From Pseudomonas graminis (GTDB lineage: Bacteria; Pseudomonadota; Gammaproteobacteria; Pseudomonadales; Pseudomonadaceae): a DNA stretch of 64,000 nucleotides. Numbering within the stretch: position 1 is the stretch's first letter; every line of letters starts with the position of its first letter. The position numbers and the translations under genes are program-made. Below are positions 15,828-23,412 of the stretch, piece by piece. The DNA lies in assembly GCF_002093745.1 (NCBI RefSeq), contig NZ_MTSB01000012.1, positions 141,069 through 205,068 of the forward strand, read 5' to 3'. The notes under the pieces were generated by a model that was not told the DNA's origin, ran no database searches, and saw nothing but the letters and a program-made list of their open reading frames with translations.

Positions 15828-16771
15828 AACGACAATTCCCTGAACTCACCGGCGGCTATCACTTGCCGCGCTTCGCCAAGGTGGTGGCCGTGGCGGATGC
15901 GCCGGCCAGTGCTGGACTGTGTGACGACTTCCGTCCGCGCTTCTCGGTCGACCTGCAGGTGATGGGGCCAGATGGCGAGATAGACACGACGTTGCCGGTA
16001 CTGGCCGGCGTGCCGCTGCCCATGCCGGTGGGCGGCGATGAGATGGGATTCTTTGCCTTTCCGGAGGAGGGCACCAGCGTGGTGGTGTGCTTCGCTTATG
16101 GCCTGCCGCACAAGCCCTACATTCAAACCATCCTGCCGCACGGCCTGACATTGCCGAAGGTACCCAAGGGTGACCAGGTGTGGCAGCACAGTGACGCCGT
16201 GCAGCAGCGCGTCGACGCGGACGGTAACTGGCTGCGCAAGACTGACGGCAAGATCCAGGACCAGGCGATCGAGCGCGAAGTCGACGCCATGACGAACACT
16301 GAAAGCTTCCAGAGCCACACCAGAACAGTGGATGACCATTCGACTGAGTCAGTGGGTGGGGTTAAGAAGATCGAGGCCCTGGGCGCGCTCAAGCTGCTGT
16401 CCGGCGGATCCGCGAGTCTGGCGGCAGTGGACGACCTGCACCAGGCAACCGGTCGTGACCTAAACCTGGTGGTCGGGCAGAAGCATAACGCCACAGTGGG
16501 TGGCGATATGCACGAACGGATTCAGGGTCTGCGTGAGAGCATCACCAGTAAGAGCCAGCGTTTGCAGGCTCCGAAAAACTGGGTTGGATCGGGCGGTGTG
16601 AACATCTTTCAGGTCGTGTGTGACCTGCTCGATCTGGTTCAGGACATGAACACCCAGCTCGCTGCACATACCCATGGGCCGACGCCGGTGCCTGGCAACG
16701 CGGCTGCGTTTACTGCGGATGCAACGAAGGCAGCGGTACTGTCAGTGAAGCTCAAGACAGTAACGCTCTGA
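15800..16771 (+). CDS. Phage baseplate spike protein, gpV/gp5-like
   Basis: A 323-residue protein. Residues 15-115 look like an OB-fold of the gp5/gpV/VgrG type (YHLPRFAKVVAV ... DLQVMGPDG ... PVGGDEMGFFAFPEEGTSVVVCF). The centre is rich in beta-helix-like short repeats, and the C-terminal region has AAHTHGPTPVPGN, an HxH-type spike end that can bind a metal. It would form the membrane-piercing tip. It is the last gene of the phage late block; a minus-strand gene begins 6 bases after its stop. Confidence 0.75.
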   Translation: MDDAIKRSVERQFPELTGGYHLPRFAKVVAVADAPASAGLCDDFRPRFSVDLQVMGPDGEIDTTLPVLAGVPLPMPVGGDEMGFFAFPEEGTSVVVCFAYGLPHKPYIQTILPHGLTLPKVPKGDQVWQHSDAVQQRVDADGNWLRKTDGKIQDQAIEREVDAMTNTESFQSHTRTVDDHSTESVGGVKKIEALGALKLLSGGSASLAAVDDLHQATGRDLNLVVGQKHNATVGGDMHERIQGLRESITSKSQRLQAPKNWVGSGGVNIFQVVCDLLDLVQDMNTQLAAHTHGPTPVPGNAAAFTADATKAAVLSVKLKTVTL

Positions 16772-16777
16772 TACAGG

Positions 16778-17596
16778 CTACTGCTCTGTTTTGTTGACCA
16801 GGGTGCGACCCCTTCCTTTACCTAGGACCTTGGATACGACGTTGCGAACACCGTTATCGAGTACTCCGAGCAACCGACGTCCGGTTTCCCCTGGACGACC
16901 GCTGAAAGATGTCACATGGAAGTAGTCGTGATCGTCCGGCGAGACCTCGGAAAAATAGTAATTCGAGACGCAGCAACGGGCCGTGCTTACGGATACTGGA
17001 CTGACTGAATGCCAGGAATCCTTATTCGTTTCCATCACCACCAGACGGTTGAACGTAGACACAATGGTCTTTTGGTTCTTCACCTGATGGTCCCACAGCT
17101 CAAAGTTGCCGCCATTTTCGAGTGACCAGTTCGGCGTCACGTAATACAACAGGTTGAGCCGGCGATAGAGGTTGCGGGTTCCGTCGTGGCTGTTGTCGAT
17201 GTGAGGATTGAGGAAATCCCCCTCAAACATCATCGACAGCCCAGCAGCGTAAAGTGACGGGTCGGGAGTAATCCGCTCGAAGCCGACCAGTTCTGAAACC
17301 TTGGCCACCACATCCGGATGCTGAATCGCGTAGGTGATGTTGCTTAGGATCTCGGGGAAGTGACTCAGATCCGTCATCGTTTTTTTCTTCTCGCGGAACG
17401 ACTTGCGATCGAAAAAACCGTCGGCTGCTTTTGGAAAAGCATCGTAGATGGCTTGGGCCATGTCATCTGTCAGAAGGTCGTCTACGAAGAAATGGCGGGT
17501 GTGGGTACCTTGCGGGCTGGACCATTGCTGTCGGATGTCGTGCTGCAGGCCGTCAAGTCTTTTGACCAGCATTGCAGCGATATTGGGGATGTCCAT
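16778..17596 (-). CDS. 2-oxoglutarate/Fe(II)-dependent oxygenase
   Basis: A 272-residue protein of the prolyl-4-hydroxylase-like 2OG-Fe(II) superfamily. The iron triad is visible as His132-x-Asp134 (NPHIDNSHD) and His196 (DSWHSVSPV), with Arg207 (STARCC) as likely 2-oxoglutarate ligand; the core strands (RRLNLLYYVTPNW, GGNFELWD) are intact. Such enzymes hydroxylate proteins or small molecules; the substrate here is unknown. It faces the phage late genes tail to tail with a 6-base gap and reads from a region holding a 12-bp repeat array. It may be a cargo (moron) gene of the phage or belong to the island; that is inference. Confidence 0.8.
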   Translation of the reverse strand: MDIPNIAAMLVKRLDGLQHDIRQQWSSPQGTHTRHFFVDDLLTDDMAQAIYDAFPKAADGFFDRKSFREKKKTMTDLSHFPEILSNITYAIQHPDVVAKVSELVGFERITPDPSLYAAGLSMMFEGDFLNPHIDNSHDGTRNLYRRLNLLYYVTPNWSLENGGNFELWDHQVKNQKTIVSTFNRLVVMETNKDSWHSVSPVSVSTARCCVSNYYFSEVSPDDHDYFHVTSFSGRPGETGRRLLGVLDNGVRNVVSKVLGKGRGRTLVNKTEQ

Positions 17597-17655
17597 CGCT
17601 ATTCCTTAGGGCGAAGCAAAGTTCTTCAAGTCATTCATTGTCTTGCATACAGCGA

Positions 17656-17841
17656 CCACGTGTCCAGTTACGTATCCAGAAACGCGCCCAGAAACGCGTC
17701 CATGTGTGTCAATTAATGTGTCAACTTACGTGTCAAGTAATGCGTCCGATTATGCGTCTACGTATCCGATTACTTGTCAATTAACGTGTCAATTTACTTG
17801 TCAATTTACTTGTCATGTTACGTGTCCAGTTAAGTGTTCAG
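17656..17841. repeat. Degenerate 12-bp tandem repeat array, about 16 copies
   Basis: A run of about 16 copies of a unit like ACGTGTCAATTT (reverse AAATTGACACGT). The TGTC-like core recurs at 17661, 17673, 17685, 17697, 17707, 17719, 17731, 17743, 17755, 17763, 17775, 17787, 17799, 17811, 17823 and 17835: spacing 12 except one step of 10 and one of 8. The outermost copies end in CCAG and the inner ones in CAAT, suggesting expansion from the centre. It lies 60-245 bases upstream of the minus-strand oxygenase start, so it may be a binding-site array or a microsatellite-like slip region. Confidence 0.85.
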
Positions 17842-18375
17842 TCATCTATTTGCTTTTTAGGTTTTTCGTTTTTCTGTTGGTCGTGATAGGTCGCTGGGCA
17901 AACTGTTTACAGTGTTTACATTTTTTGGGTTTATCTAAACCGTCTGTCGGGTAAATACCTTAAATATACCTCTAATAACTCGCTGTCGTGGCTGATCAAA
18001 TTTGATCAATGCCCAAGCGTTATAAGGTTTTGACCGGTGAGTAGAGGTTTTTTGGAGGACGGAAAAGGAGCAGGCCCGCGCGGTGGCGGGCCTGACAAGG
18101 TGGTTTCGGGACTGATTTCTTATGCTACGATCTTCCCGTCACCGTACAGCCATGCATCTTGAAACGTCAGAAGCTTCGAGGGTATGGCTAGCGCATCGAT
18201 GCGTCAACAGCCGATTACGCATTCCTCATGCGTAATTTGATTTAACAGCTTTGAACGAGCACGCGATCGATATCATAAATATCTGCGAAAGTTCTCTGTG
18301 CGCGCGGACGGTGACGATTTCAATAGAGGGCAAAACGATGTTCCGTTGCTATCCATTCATACAGAGGCAGTCCAT
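17842..18375. other. Gene-poor stretch with palindromes and hairpins
   Basis: No convincing coding region. It contains GGTTTA-TC-TAAACC (17928-17941), the perfect 16-bp palindrome TGATCAAATTTGATCA (17993-18008), a 9-bp-stem hairpin CAGGCCCGC/GCGGGCCTG (18071-18094) and a 9-bp-stem hairpin ATTACGCAT/ATGCGTAAT (18214-18236). The last two could be terminator or RNA structures; neither is followed by a clear T run on either strand. Confidence 0.6.
17993..18008. promoter_or_regulatory. Perfect 16-bp palindrome, possible operator
   Basis: TGATCAAATTTGATCA is an exact palindrome in an AT-rich, gene-free region between the repeat array and the small reading frame at 18376. The symmetry and size fit a dimeric repressor site; no cognate regulator is visible next to it. 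Confidence 0.4.
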
Positions 18376-18468
18376 ATGATGAAGCGTTTCTTCCACGAAG
18401 ACCTGATCCGAACTCTACAAGCCCTATACTGGACACTGCGACTGTACGGAGTCATAAGGCAGCTCTGA
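18376..18468 (+). CDS. Possible 30-residue peptide gene
   Basis: A short frame, MMKRFFHEDLIRTLQAL followed by YWTLRLYGVIRQL, with GAGG 9 bases before the first of two consecutive ATG codons and a strong hairpin starting at its stop. The peptide is basic and would form one amphipathic helix with Trp and Tyr; it has no long hydrophobic core, so a membrane toxin is not clear. The codons of the first half are those preferred in Pseudomonas. Nothing is recognised; the organised start and terminator are the only evidence. Confidence 0.4.
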   Translation: MMKRFFHEDLIRTLQALYWTLRLYGVIRQL

Positions 18469-18513
18469 TAAATAGGGGGCAGAGGTCGCTTCTCTGCCCC
18501 CTCTGATTTATCA
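18466..18513. terminator. Long bidirectional hairpin terminator
   Basis: Inner stem GGGGGCAGAG (18475-18484) with CTCTGCCCCC (18492-18501), loop of 7, and outer arms TGATAAAT (18466-18473) with ATTTATCA (18506-18513). It would end transcripts from the small frame on the + strand, whose stop codon is part of the outer arm, and from the minus-strand pair ending at 18620. Confidence 0.65.
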
Positions 18514-18619
18514 ATTACTCAATCCGCCTCAGTTGGTCCAATGGGGTAGTGTAGCCTTGACCCATTCGTTCCCTACGTATTACCAGTTACGCATAGCATC
18601 TGTCGGCCAAGCGTCGGCC

Positions 18620-18916
18620 TTACTGGTATTTGCACCACCAGGACTGGGCGTAGGCACAGCCCTCGATGTATTCAATACCACTGAGTACAAACCCGTTGTG
18701 GGCCATTGTGGCCAACGTGACGTCCAGCAGCTCTGGTAGCCGCTGTTCCTCTTTTGGCATGCCTGCCTCAAGCCAAGCAATTTTTGCATGCCTGCCTAAA
18801 TATTCGCAGTGAATCGATCGGACTATCACGTTCCCTTGTATCGCTTCGTAACGCTCCCTCTCTCTCGGTTCCAACGCTACGCCCTTGCGCCTCATTGGAA
18901 TGACCAAGACCTGCAT
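18620..18916 (-). CDS. Conserved-looking hypothetical protein, second gene of LexA-box unit
   Basis: A 98-residue protein of no family I can name. It is compact and well mixed in composition: an N-terminal strand MQVLVIPMRRKGVAL, a charged segment, then LPELLDVTLATMAHNGFVLSGIEY and an aromatic end AQSWWCKYQ. Its ATG overlaps the stop of the upstream 82-residue gene at 18916, so the two are one transcription unit. The unit starts behind a LexA box, suggesting DNA-damage induction. Probably a real pseudomonad gene, judged by composition and operon structure. Confidence 0.6.
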   Translation of the reverse strand: MQVLVIPMRRKGVALEPRERERYEAIQGNVIVRSIHCEYLGRHAKIAWLEAGMPKEEQRLPELLDVTLATMAHNGFVLSGIEYIEGCAYAQSWWCKYQ

Positions 18917-19164
18917 CAGGCTGCACTTTCTGATGCGGGGAGGTACAACTGCTCCTCAATTGCATAGGCGAGCGCTCCGTCAGCGAGTTCCAGCATGTCG
19001 CTGTACTCCTCTGCGTTCACGATTTTCGATGCATACAGAGCGCAAGCACGTTGCAGCAACAGTTTGTGATGGACTCCGGGACAAGCGAGCAACGCGGTGC
19101 TGTCCTCAAGCAGCGCGACCCATGTATCAACCTCTGTTTTTTTCTCTGTGCTCACCACTACCAT
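18916..19164 (-). CDS. Small hypothetical protein, first gene of LexA-box unit
   Basis: An 82-residue, mainly helical acidic protein (VDTWVALLEDSTALLAC ... LLLQRACALYASKIV ... YSDMLELADGALAYAIEEQL) with no recognised domain. Translation starts 23 bases downstream of the LexA-box core at 19188-19203, and its stop overlaps the start of the second gene. The size and helical make-up fit small SOS-induced modulators, but no function can be given. Confidence 0.6.
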   Translation of the reverse strand: MVVVSTEKKTEVDTWVALLEDSTALLACPGVHHKLLLQRACALYASKIVNAEEYSDMLELADGALAYAIEEQLYLPASESAA

Positions 19165-19184
19165 GACTATTCATCCTCCGAATT

Positions 19185-19206
19185 TAGCTGTATGTGCGTA
19201 CAGTAC
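19185..19206 (-). promoter_or_regulatory. LexA (SOS) box
   Basis: CTGTATGTGCGTACAG at 19188-19203 is CTGT-N8-ACAG, the LexA operator core, with TA on the outer left side and TA on the right (consensus TACTGTATATATATACAGTA). It lies just ahead of the minus-strand two-gene unit, where LexA would block transcription until DNA damage. Confidence 0.75.
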
Positions 19207-19936
19207 ATTCGCGTGCTTTGGCTTCGCCACAACTCTCCGATGGAAGGACTGAGTCACAGCTGAGCCGGGCTTGTGGAAAATTGGCCTGGGAATAAAAAAA
19301 CGCAAGGAAAAGCACTTATCCCCCTCCCGCCGACGGCCTTCATGTCTCTTTTTTGTGCAAAGGTGGTATGGGGTGCAATCAGTGTTTCAAGCCAAGCCAT
19401 CCGCGGGCTTGCGCAGGCAAGCGACGATTACACCAAGTGCAAGGTTTTGCGAAGAAATGTCAAGTATTTGCATTTCATCTGGCGAGTCTGAACCGCGGGG
19501 GTAATTATCGAACTCCCCGGCGTGCTTGGATGAAAAGTCAGAAAACATGTAGATCTGCCCCTTTTTACCCTGGTATCGGTCCGCCACTAAACAAATCTGC
19601 GCGTGTGCATGGCGACATACACGCGACGCGTAACACGAGTTATCACGCAGGCTTCAGCCCATTATCTTCGATAAGGAGCATTGCAAAAGCAGACATCACA
19701 GGAATCCAATGAAACATGGATTATTGCTGTTCATATATACAGTGCTAGCGCTATCGCAGCTTTCTCACACATTCTGAGTGCGTGGGCCGACAGCCTTCTT
19801 GTTGGAGGATTGATCCAATTTTTTTGCCGCTTGCGTAAGGGGAAATGCTGGACCCAACGATGCTCCATTCAGTATAAGATGCGGTAAAGTCGCTTTAGCC
19901 ATGTATGACGTCGTCTGTTAGATAGGGAGATATTTT
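19207..19936. other. 730-base stretch without a supported gene
   Basis: Several short frames occur on both strands, but none has a good start site. The most protein-like is a minus-strand GTG-started frame of 66 codons (19387-19587) with KKGQIYMFSDFSSKH and SDSPDEMQILDIS; it is open upstream of its GTG and may be the remnant of a larger gene. AT content rises toward the right, into the nuclease gene. Confidence 0.5.
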
Positions 19937-21976
19937 TTGCCTTGGATCAACGTAGTTTCAGAGTTTTCAGAGGTCGCTATACATAAGGCGCTTTCCAAGT
20001 TGTCATGGAAACTGCTAAAGAAGGAGATGGACAAGATTCCTTGGCGAAAGTATCCCGTAGAGTTTCTTGAGCTGATTATGCGATCCGACTCATTGCTGAA
20101 TAAGCGAAAGAATACGGATAAAGAAAAAAAGCGAGAAGAGTTATTTTCAGAGCTGCTTGCGTATGTTGCGCAAGACTTAGACGCGCAGACTCTAGATTTG
20201 TATAAACGTAGGCTGGTTTTCTTTTGGGTGGCTGATGAGTGCTTCAGCGAAATACTGAAATTTGAAGAGGAGATGCTAGCGCTGAAAGATCTTCAGTCTG
20301 ATAGCCGAGTATGGTCTGCTATGAAATGGTATGTCGGGGATTCGCAGTGTTTACAAAAGCAAGTTGAAGATAGGTTCAAGGGTGAGGCCCCGGTTCTGCT
20401 CAACACCTTGTCTATAATAGGAGAGGGTGGAATACCAGTCGATCCGTCGTCTTATCACATTCAGCAAGTTGGGGCACTCGGTTCAGCCATTTTAATGGAG
20501 GCTTACCGAAACAGCTGGTTTGACAGTTTAGATGCGGTGGTTATCCCGGATGAGGTTGAAACATCGGACGACGATGTGTACAAGGCAGGTTCGATTTTTT
20601 ATAACGCTAACGTCTGGGCACTTCTGGATGATTTGCAACAACAAGTACGGTATCTAGGTCGCGACTTTCAATTGCGTGACAAGGACCAGTATGAAAGCCC
20701 GCCAGCGGAGTTTAAGTTCGGGGTTGAATTTGGGGCGACTACCGATGCTGAAATATTCGATTTTATCGCAGGTCAGAGAAATTCCAATAGAGAGTCATCA
20801 AACTACTTTTCATTCAATAAAGACGCTAAGCTAAATGATTTGCTTGATGCGATAGCAGCCATTACTGGGTCAACGTCTGTGAAGGAGCGTCACGTTTCCG
20901 TGTCGTCTCTCGCAGTGCTTTTGAATTATGATGTCGCGAAAGATGATACGCTCTACGAAGGGCTAAATCTTCTAGAGTGGGTTTATGGTTTTTGCGGTTT
21001 AAGAGAGTTTTGCAAAAAACTACACTCTAAATCAGCCGAAAAGATATATTTGAGTTCCGAGTTAATAACCTTTGGCAAAGCCCCACTGCTTGAGTATCTG
21101 ATGTCCACCGGTCTGTCACAGGACAAGTCGGCTTGCTTTATCCATAACGTAACTTTTCATCGAAGATCAAGAGATTTGTTCGATTGTCCGCTGATTAAGA
21201 CAAGTAGCGGCTATGTTGTTGTGTCTGACATACTTTTACGTTGTGTCGTCAGTCGAGCGGTAGTTTCTAATATTTTGAGTCGCAAATGTGAGTTCAAGAA
21301 AAAGGGTAGCGGGCTAGAGGGTGCGGTAAGAGGTATATTTAGTTTAAATAAAATAGAGGTAACGAACTATAAAAAAAAGTTTGCTGGCGCGGAGGGTGAG
21401 TATGAGTATGATGCTTTAGTTCTATGGGGTGGAAAGCTTTTCATTATCGAGTGTAAAAACAGATGGCTTTGTGAAGGGCGCTCAGTTGCTATTTTTAATC
21501 ATTTGAAGCAGGTTCGCGAAGATGTTGCTCAGATCAATAGGCTTGTGGCCGGATTGAAATTGCATCCTGAAATGGTTAATGCAGCGTTCGGCCATACGGT
21601 AGCTTACGACCAGATAATTCCTTGTGTGGTTGCAGGACTAACTCATGCCATGTCTCAGAAAATTTCGGGCGTGTATTTTACCGACATATCCATTATCTCC
21701 CGATTTTTTTCGGATCGACATTTGGGAGTCGACTATGGGGGTGAAAAGGAGAGCAGTGCTCATATGCTTTATGATCAGTGGGCGGCCGATAAGCCTTCAG
21801 TATCAGATTTTATAAAGACACTTGAGCGACCGGTACAAGTGGCACTTGGACTGGGTGGGATTAGCTTTAGGCCAGTCGAGTTAGCGGTAGGAGCCTGTAT
21901 ATGCCTGAAAGCTGAAATTATAACTGGGAAAGATCTCGATTTCGATGGTTATAGGGAGCTAGTGGCGACGTTGTAA
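19937..21976 (+). CDS. Large protein with C-terminal PD-(D/E)XK nuclease core
   Basis: A 679-residue protein of no known family. Residues 486-508 show a textbook PD-(D/E)XK core: Asp492 in EYDALVLW, then GGKLFIIECKN with Glu505 and Lys507, followed by a helix (HLKQVREDVAQINRLV). The first 470 residues are mainly helical, with a lysine-rich segment at 55-70, and may sense or bind a target. The start is TTG at 19937, 9 bases after GGGAG. The gene stands alone and is visibly richer in A and T than the core genes, a sign of transfer. A role in phage defence is inferred from the nuclease core and island setting only. Confidence 0.7.
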   Translation: MPWINVVSEFSEVAIHKALSKLSWKLLKKEMDKIPWRKYPVEFLELIMRSDSLLNKRKNTDKEKKREELFSELLAYVAQDLDAQTLDLYKRRLVFFWVADECFSEILKFEEEMLALKDLQSDSRVWSAMKWYVGDSQCLQKQVEDRFKGEAPVLLNTLSIIGEGGIPVDPSSYHIQQVGALGSAILMEAYRNSWFDSLDAVVIPDEVETSDDDVYKAGSIFYNANVWALLDDLQQQVRYLGRDFQLRDKDQYESPPAEFKFGVEFGATTDAEIFDFIAGQRNSNRESSNYFSFNKDAKLNDLLDAIAAITGSTSVKERHVSVSSLAVLLNYDVAKDDTLYEGLNLLEWVYGFCGLREFCKKLHSKSAEKIYLSSELITFGKAPLLEYLMSTGLSQDKSACFIHNVTFHRRSRDLFDCPLIKTSSGYVVVSDILLRCVVSRAVVSNILSRKCEFKKKGSGLEGAVRGIFSLNKIEVTNYKKKFAGAEGEYEYDALVLWGGKLFIIECKNRWLCEGRSVAIFNHLKQVREDVAQINRLVAGLKLHPEMVNAAFGHTVAYDQIIPCVVAGLTHAMSQKISGVYFTDISIISRFFSDRHLGVDYGGEKESSAHMLYDQWAADKPSVSDFIKTLERPVQVALGLGGISFRPVELAVGACICLKAEIITGKDLDFDGYRELVATL

Positions 21977-22555
21977 GGCGTATTCGAGCTATGGTGATGT
22001 ATCAATTCGTCGAGCACTTTTCCGCCGGACCGGTCATTACATGGGTTTGCTTCAACAGCGGGCAGCCAATATAGCGATACCGTTGATGCCTTAGGAGACC
22101 GATAACGCACGGTCGGCTCTTCAGGCTGGCGTTTAGTAATGGTAATGAGGCCTCCGGTGGCGTTCGAGTATTCGGGAGACGGTTTAAGGGAGGTTAGGGT
22201 GCACAGTCCCAATCAGTGGGGTGTAAAAGCCGAGGTATAGAACCGGTTTGCAATATTTTTATGCCTAGTATCAAGGTTTATTTTGGATATCGTTAGGACA
22301 ACCCAGAGAAACGAATCCGACCTTGGGGGCGGACGGCGTGGTAACGGTGGACATGGCAAACCTCGGCGTGAAGGGCACCTGAACGTGAAGTGCAGGCACC
22401 GACTGGGCGCTTGGGGCGCCTCTGATCAAAAAGTGCGCAATTCTAGCGGTGAGCGGGCGTGATGACCAGCGTTTGGGAGAGAATTACGACGAGTGCTTTG
22501 AGCATTCTGCCGCTTGCTGCCTGTATACGGGCTTAGTCACATTTCTTGAGCCGAA
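21977..22555. other. 580-base stretch without a supported gene
   Basis: No frame with a credible start or known domain. It includes the left copy of the 18-bp repeat AGAATTACGACGAGTGCT (22480-22497). The composition changes from AT-rich to GC-rich along the stretch, as in a patchwork of remnants. Confidence 0.5.
22480..22497 (+). repeat. 18-bp direct repeat, left copy
   Basis: AGAATTACGACGAGTGCT, identical to 23278-23295. The pair brackets the toxin-antitoxin genes at a distance of 798 bases. Confidence 0.7.
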
Positions 22556-22846
22556 TCACCGAAGGGCAGCAAGTACGTGCTCTGGATCATTGTGAATCGC
22601 ACGTAACAGAGCACGCGCAGGGCCTTCAGGCTCTCGTCGACCTTGTTCCCAGTTCCTGAGTGTTCCGACAGCAACGTCGATGCGTTTGGCAAAGCTTGCC
22701 TGAGAGAGCCCTGTTGCCTGGCGGATTTTCTTGACTTGAATTGCGTCAATGTGAAATTCGCGAGAAGGCTGGCGCTCGTTACGATCAATTTCATCCATCT
22801 GCGCCATGCTGTCTACAAGGCGATCAAAAAGATTCTTTTCCATCAT
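22556..22846 (-). CDS. XRE-family antitoxin (HigA/NadS-like)
   Basis: A 96-residue protein. The C-terminal half is a helix-turn-helix (VKKIRQATGLSQASFAKRIDVAVGTLRNWEQGRREPEGPARALL), as in HigA-2/NadS-type antitoxins, and the N-terminal part would bind the toxin. The start is placed at the first of two ATG codons overlapping the toxin stop (ATGATG); a longer in-frame reading would run through the toxin gene. It neutralises the toxin and represses the operon. Gene order toxin-antitoxin is the higBA type. Confidence 0.85.
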   Translation of the reverse strand: MMEKNLFDRLVDSMAQMDEIDRNERQPSREFHIDAIQVKKIRQATGLSQASFAKRIDVAVGTLRNWEQGRREPEGPARALLRAIHNDPEHVLAALR

Positions 22847-23157
22847 TTCCACCCTTTGTTGATTGCCCGAAGCTGACTCTTCTGCTTCGCAGTCAAGGAA
22901 TCCATGACTCCTTTTCGATAGATCAATAGCATTCGTATCTGATGTGCGGAGCAAAGGTAGTAATAAATAACCCGAACACCGCCGCTCTTGCCTTTTCCAT
23001 GAGCGTTCCAACGAATTTTCCTTAACCCTCCTGTGTCTTCAAACAGTGAGCCGGCTTCAGGTTGGTCAGCCAGATAAAACTGAAGCGCCCGGTACTCATC
23101 ATCGTCCAGATGACATCGTAAGTCCGAGGTGAAAACAGGTGTTTCAATGAAGATCAT
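22843..23157 (-). CDS. RelE/HigB-type toxin
   Basis: A 104-residue protein of the RelE/ParE-HigB superfamily. It has the family's opening FIETPVFTSDLRCHLDDDEYRALQFYL, the central GLRKIRWNAHGKGKSGGVRVIYYY (K-R-W...G.R.iYy pattern) and the closing MLLIYRKGVMDSLTAKQKSQL. Such toxins cut mRNA on the ribosome; the strand-forming RVIYYY and the basic residues around it are intact. It is the first gene of the pair, and its TGA overlaps the antitoxin ATG. Confidence 0.85.
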   Translation of the reverse strand: MIFIETPVFTSDLRCHLDDDEYRALQFYLADQPEAGSLFEDTGGLRKIRWNAHGKGKSGGVRVIYYYLCSAHQIRMLLIYRKGVMDSLTAKQKSQLRAINKGWK

Positions 23158-23277
23158 GAGTCCCTTCTATGCGTCATTGGCGTATGGGTAATGCTAGGTG
23201 GCAAGCCAAAGGAGCGCAAGACCGTAATGTGTCGCGGGACAAAACAGGCCAATGGAGAGATGCCTTGCGTTTCCGCA

Positions 23278-23295
23278 AGAATTACGACGAGTGCT
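23278..23295 (+). repeat. 18-bp direct repeat, right copy
   Basis: Second copy of AGAATTACGACGAGTGCT, 118 bases before the kup start and 120 bases behind the toxin start. Flanking bases differ from those of the left copy. Confidence 0.7.
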
Positions 23296-23412
23296 GCGTT
23301 ATGCTTCGCGCCATCGCGGTCGGACGTGTCAATCTTCGGCTGAATCTGAATTGTTACGCGTTGTGAAGTTCTCAGTCTGTTGAACCTCATGTCTGGTTTC
23401 CTGGAGTAGTGG

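Noticed and set aside
1..16771. R-type tailocin (syringacin) cluster
   Set aside because: Capsid, small terminase and head completion genes are present, so the element has or had a DNA-packaging head.
17656..17841. CRISPR array
   Set aside because: Units are 12 bases without spacers; CRISPR repeats are 23-50 bases separated by unique spacers, and no cas gene is near.
17643..17954. 103-codon frame across the 12-bp repeats, giving tetrapeptide-like repeats
   Set aside because: The product is a by-product of the repeat; the repeat has -2 and -4 slips, other frames are also open, and no ribosome-binding site is seen.
21949..22212. 87-codon minus-strand frame behind the nuclease gene
   Set aside because: No ribosome-binding site, no recognised domain, and it overlaps the nuclease stop.
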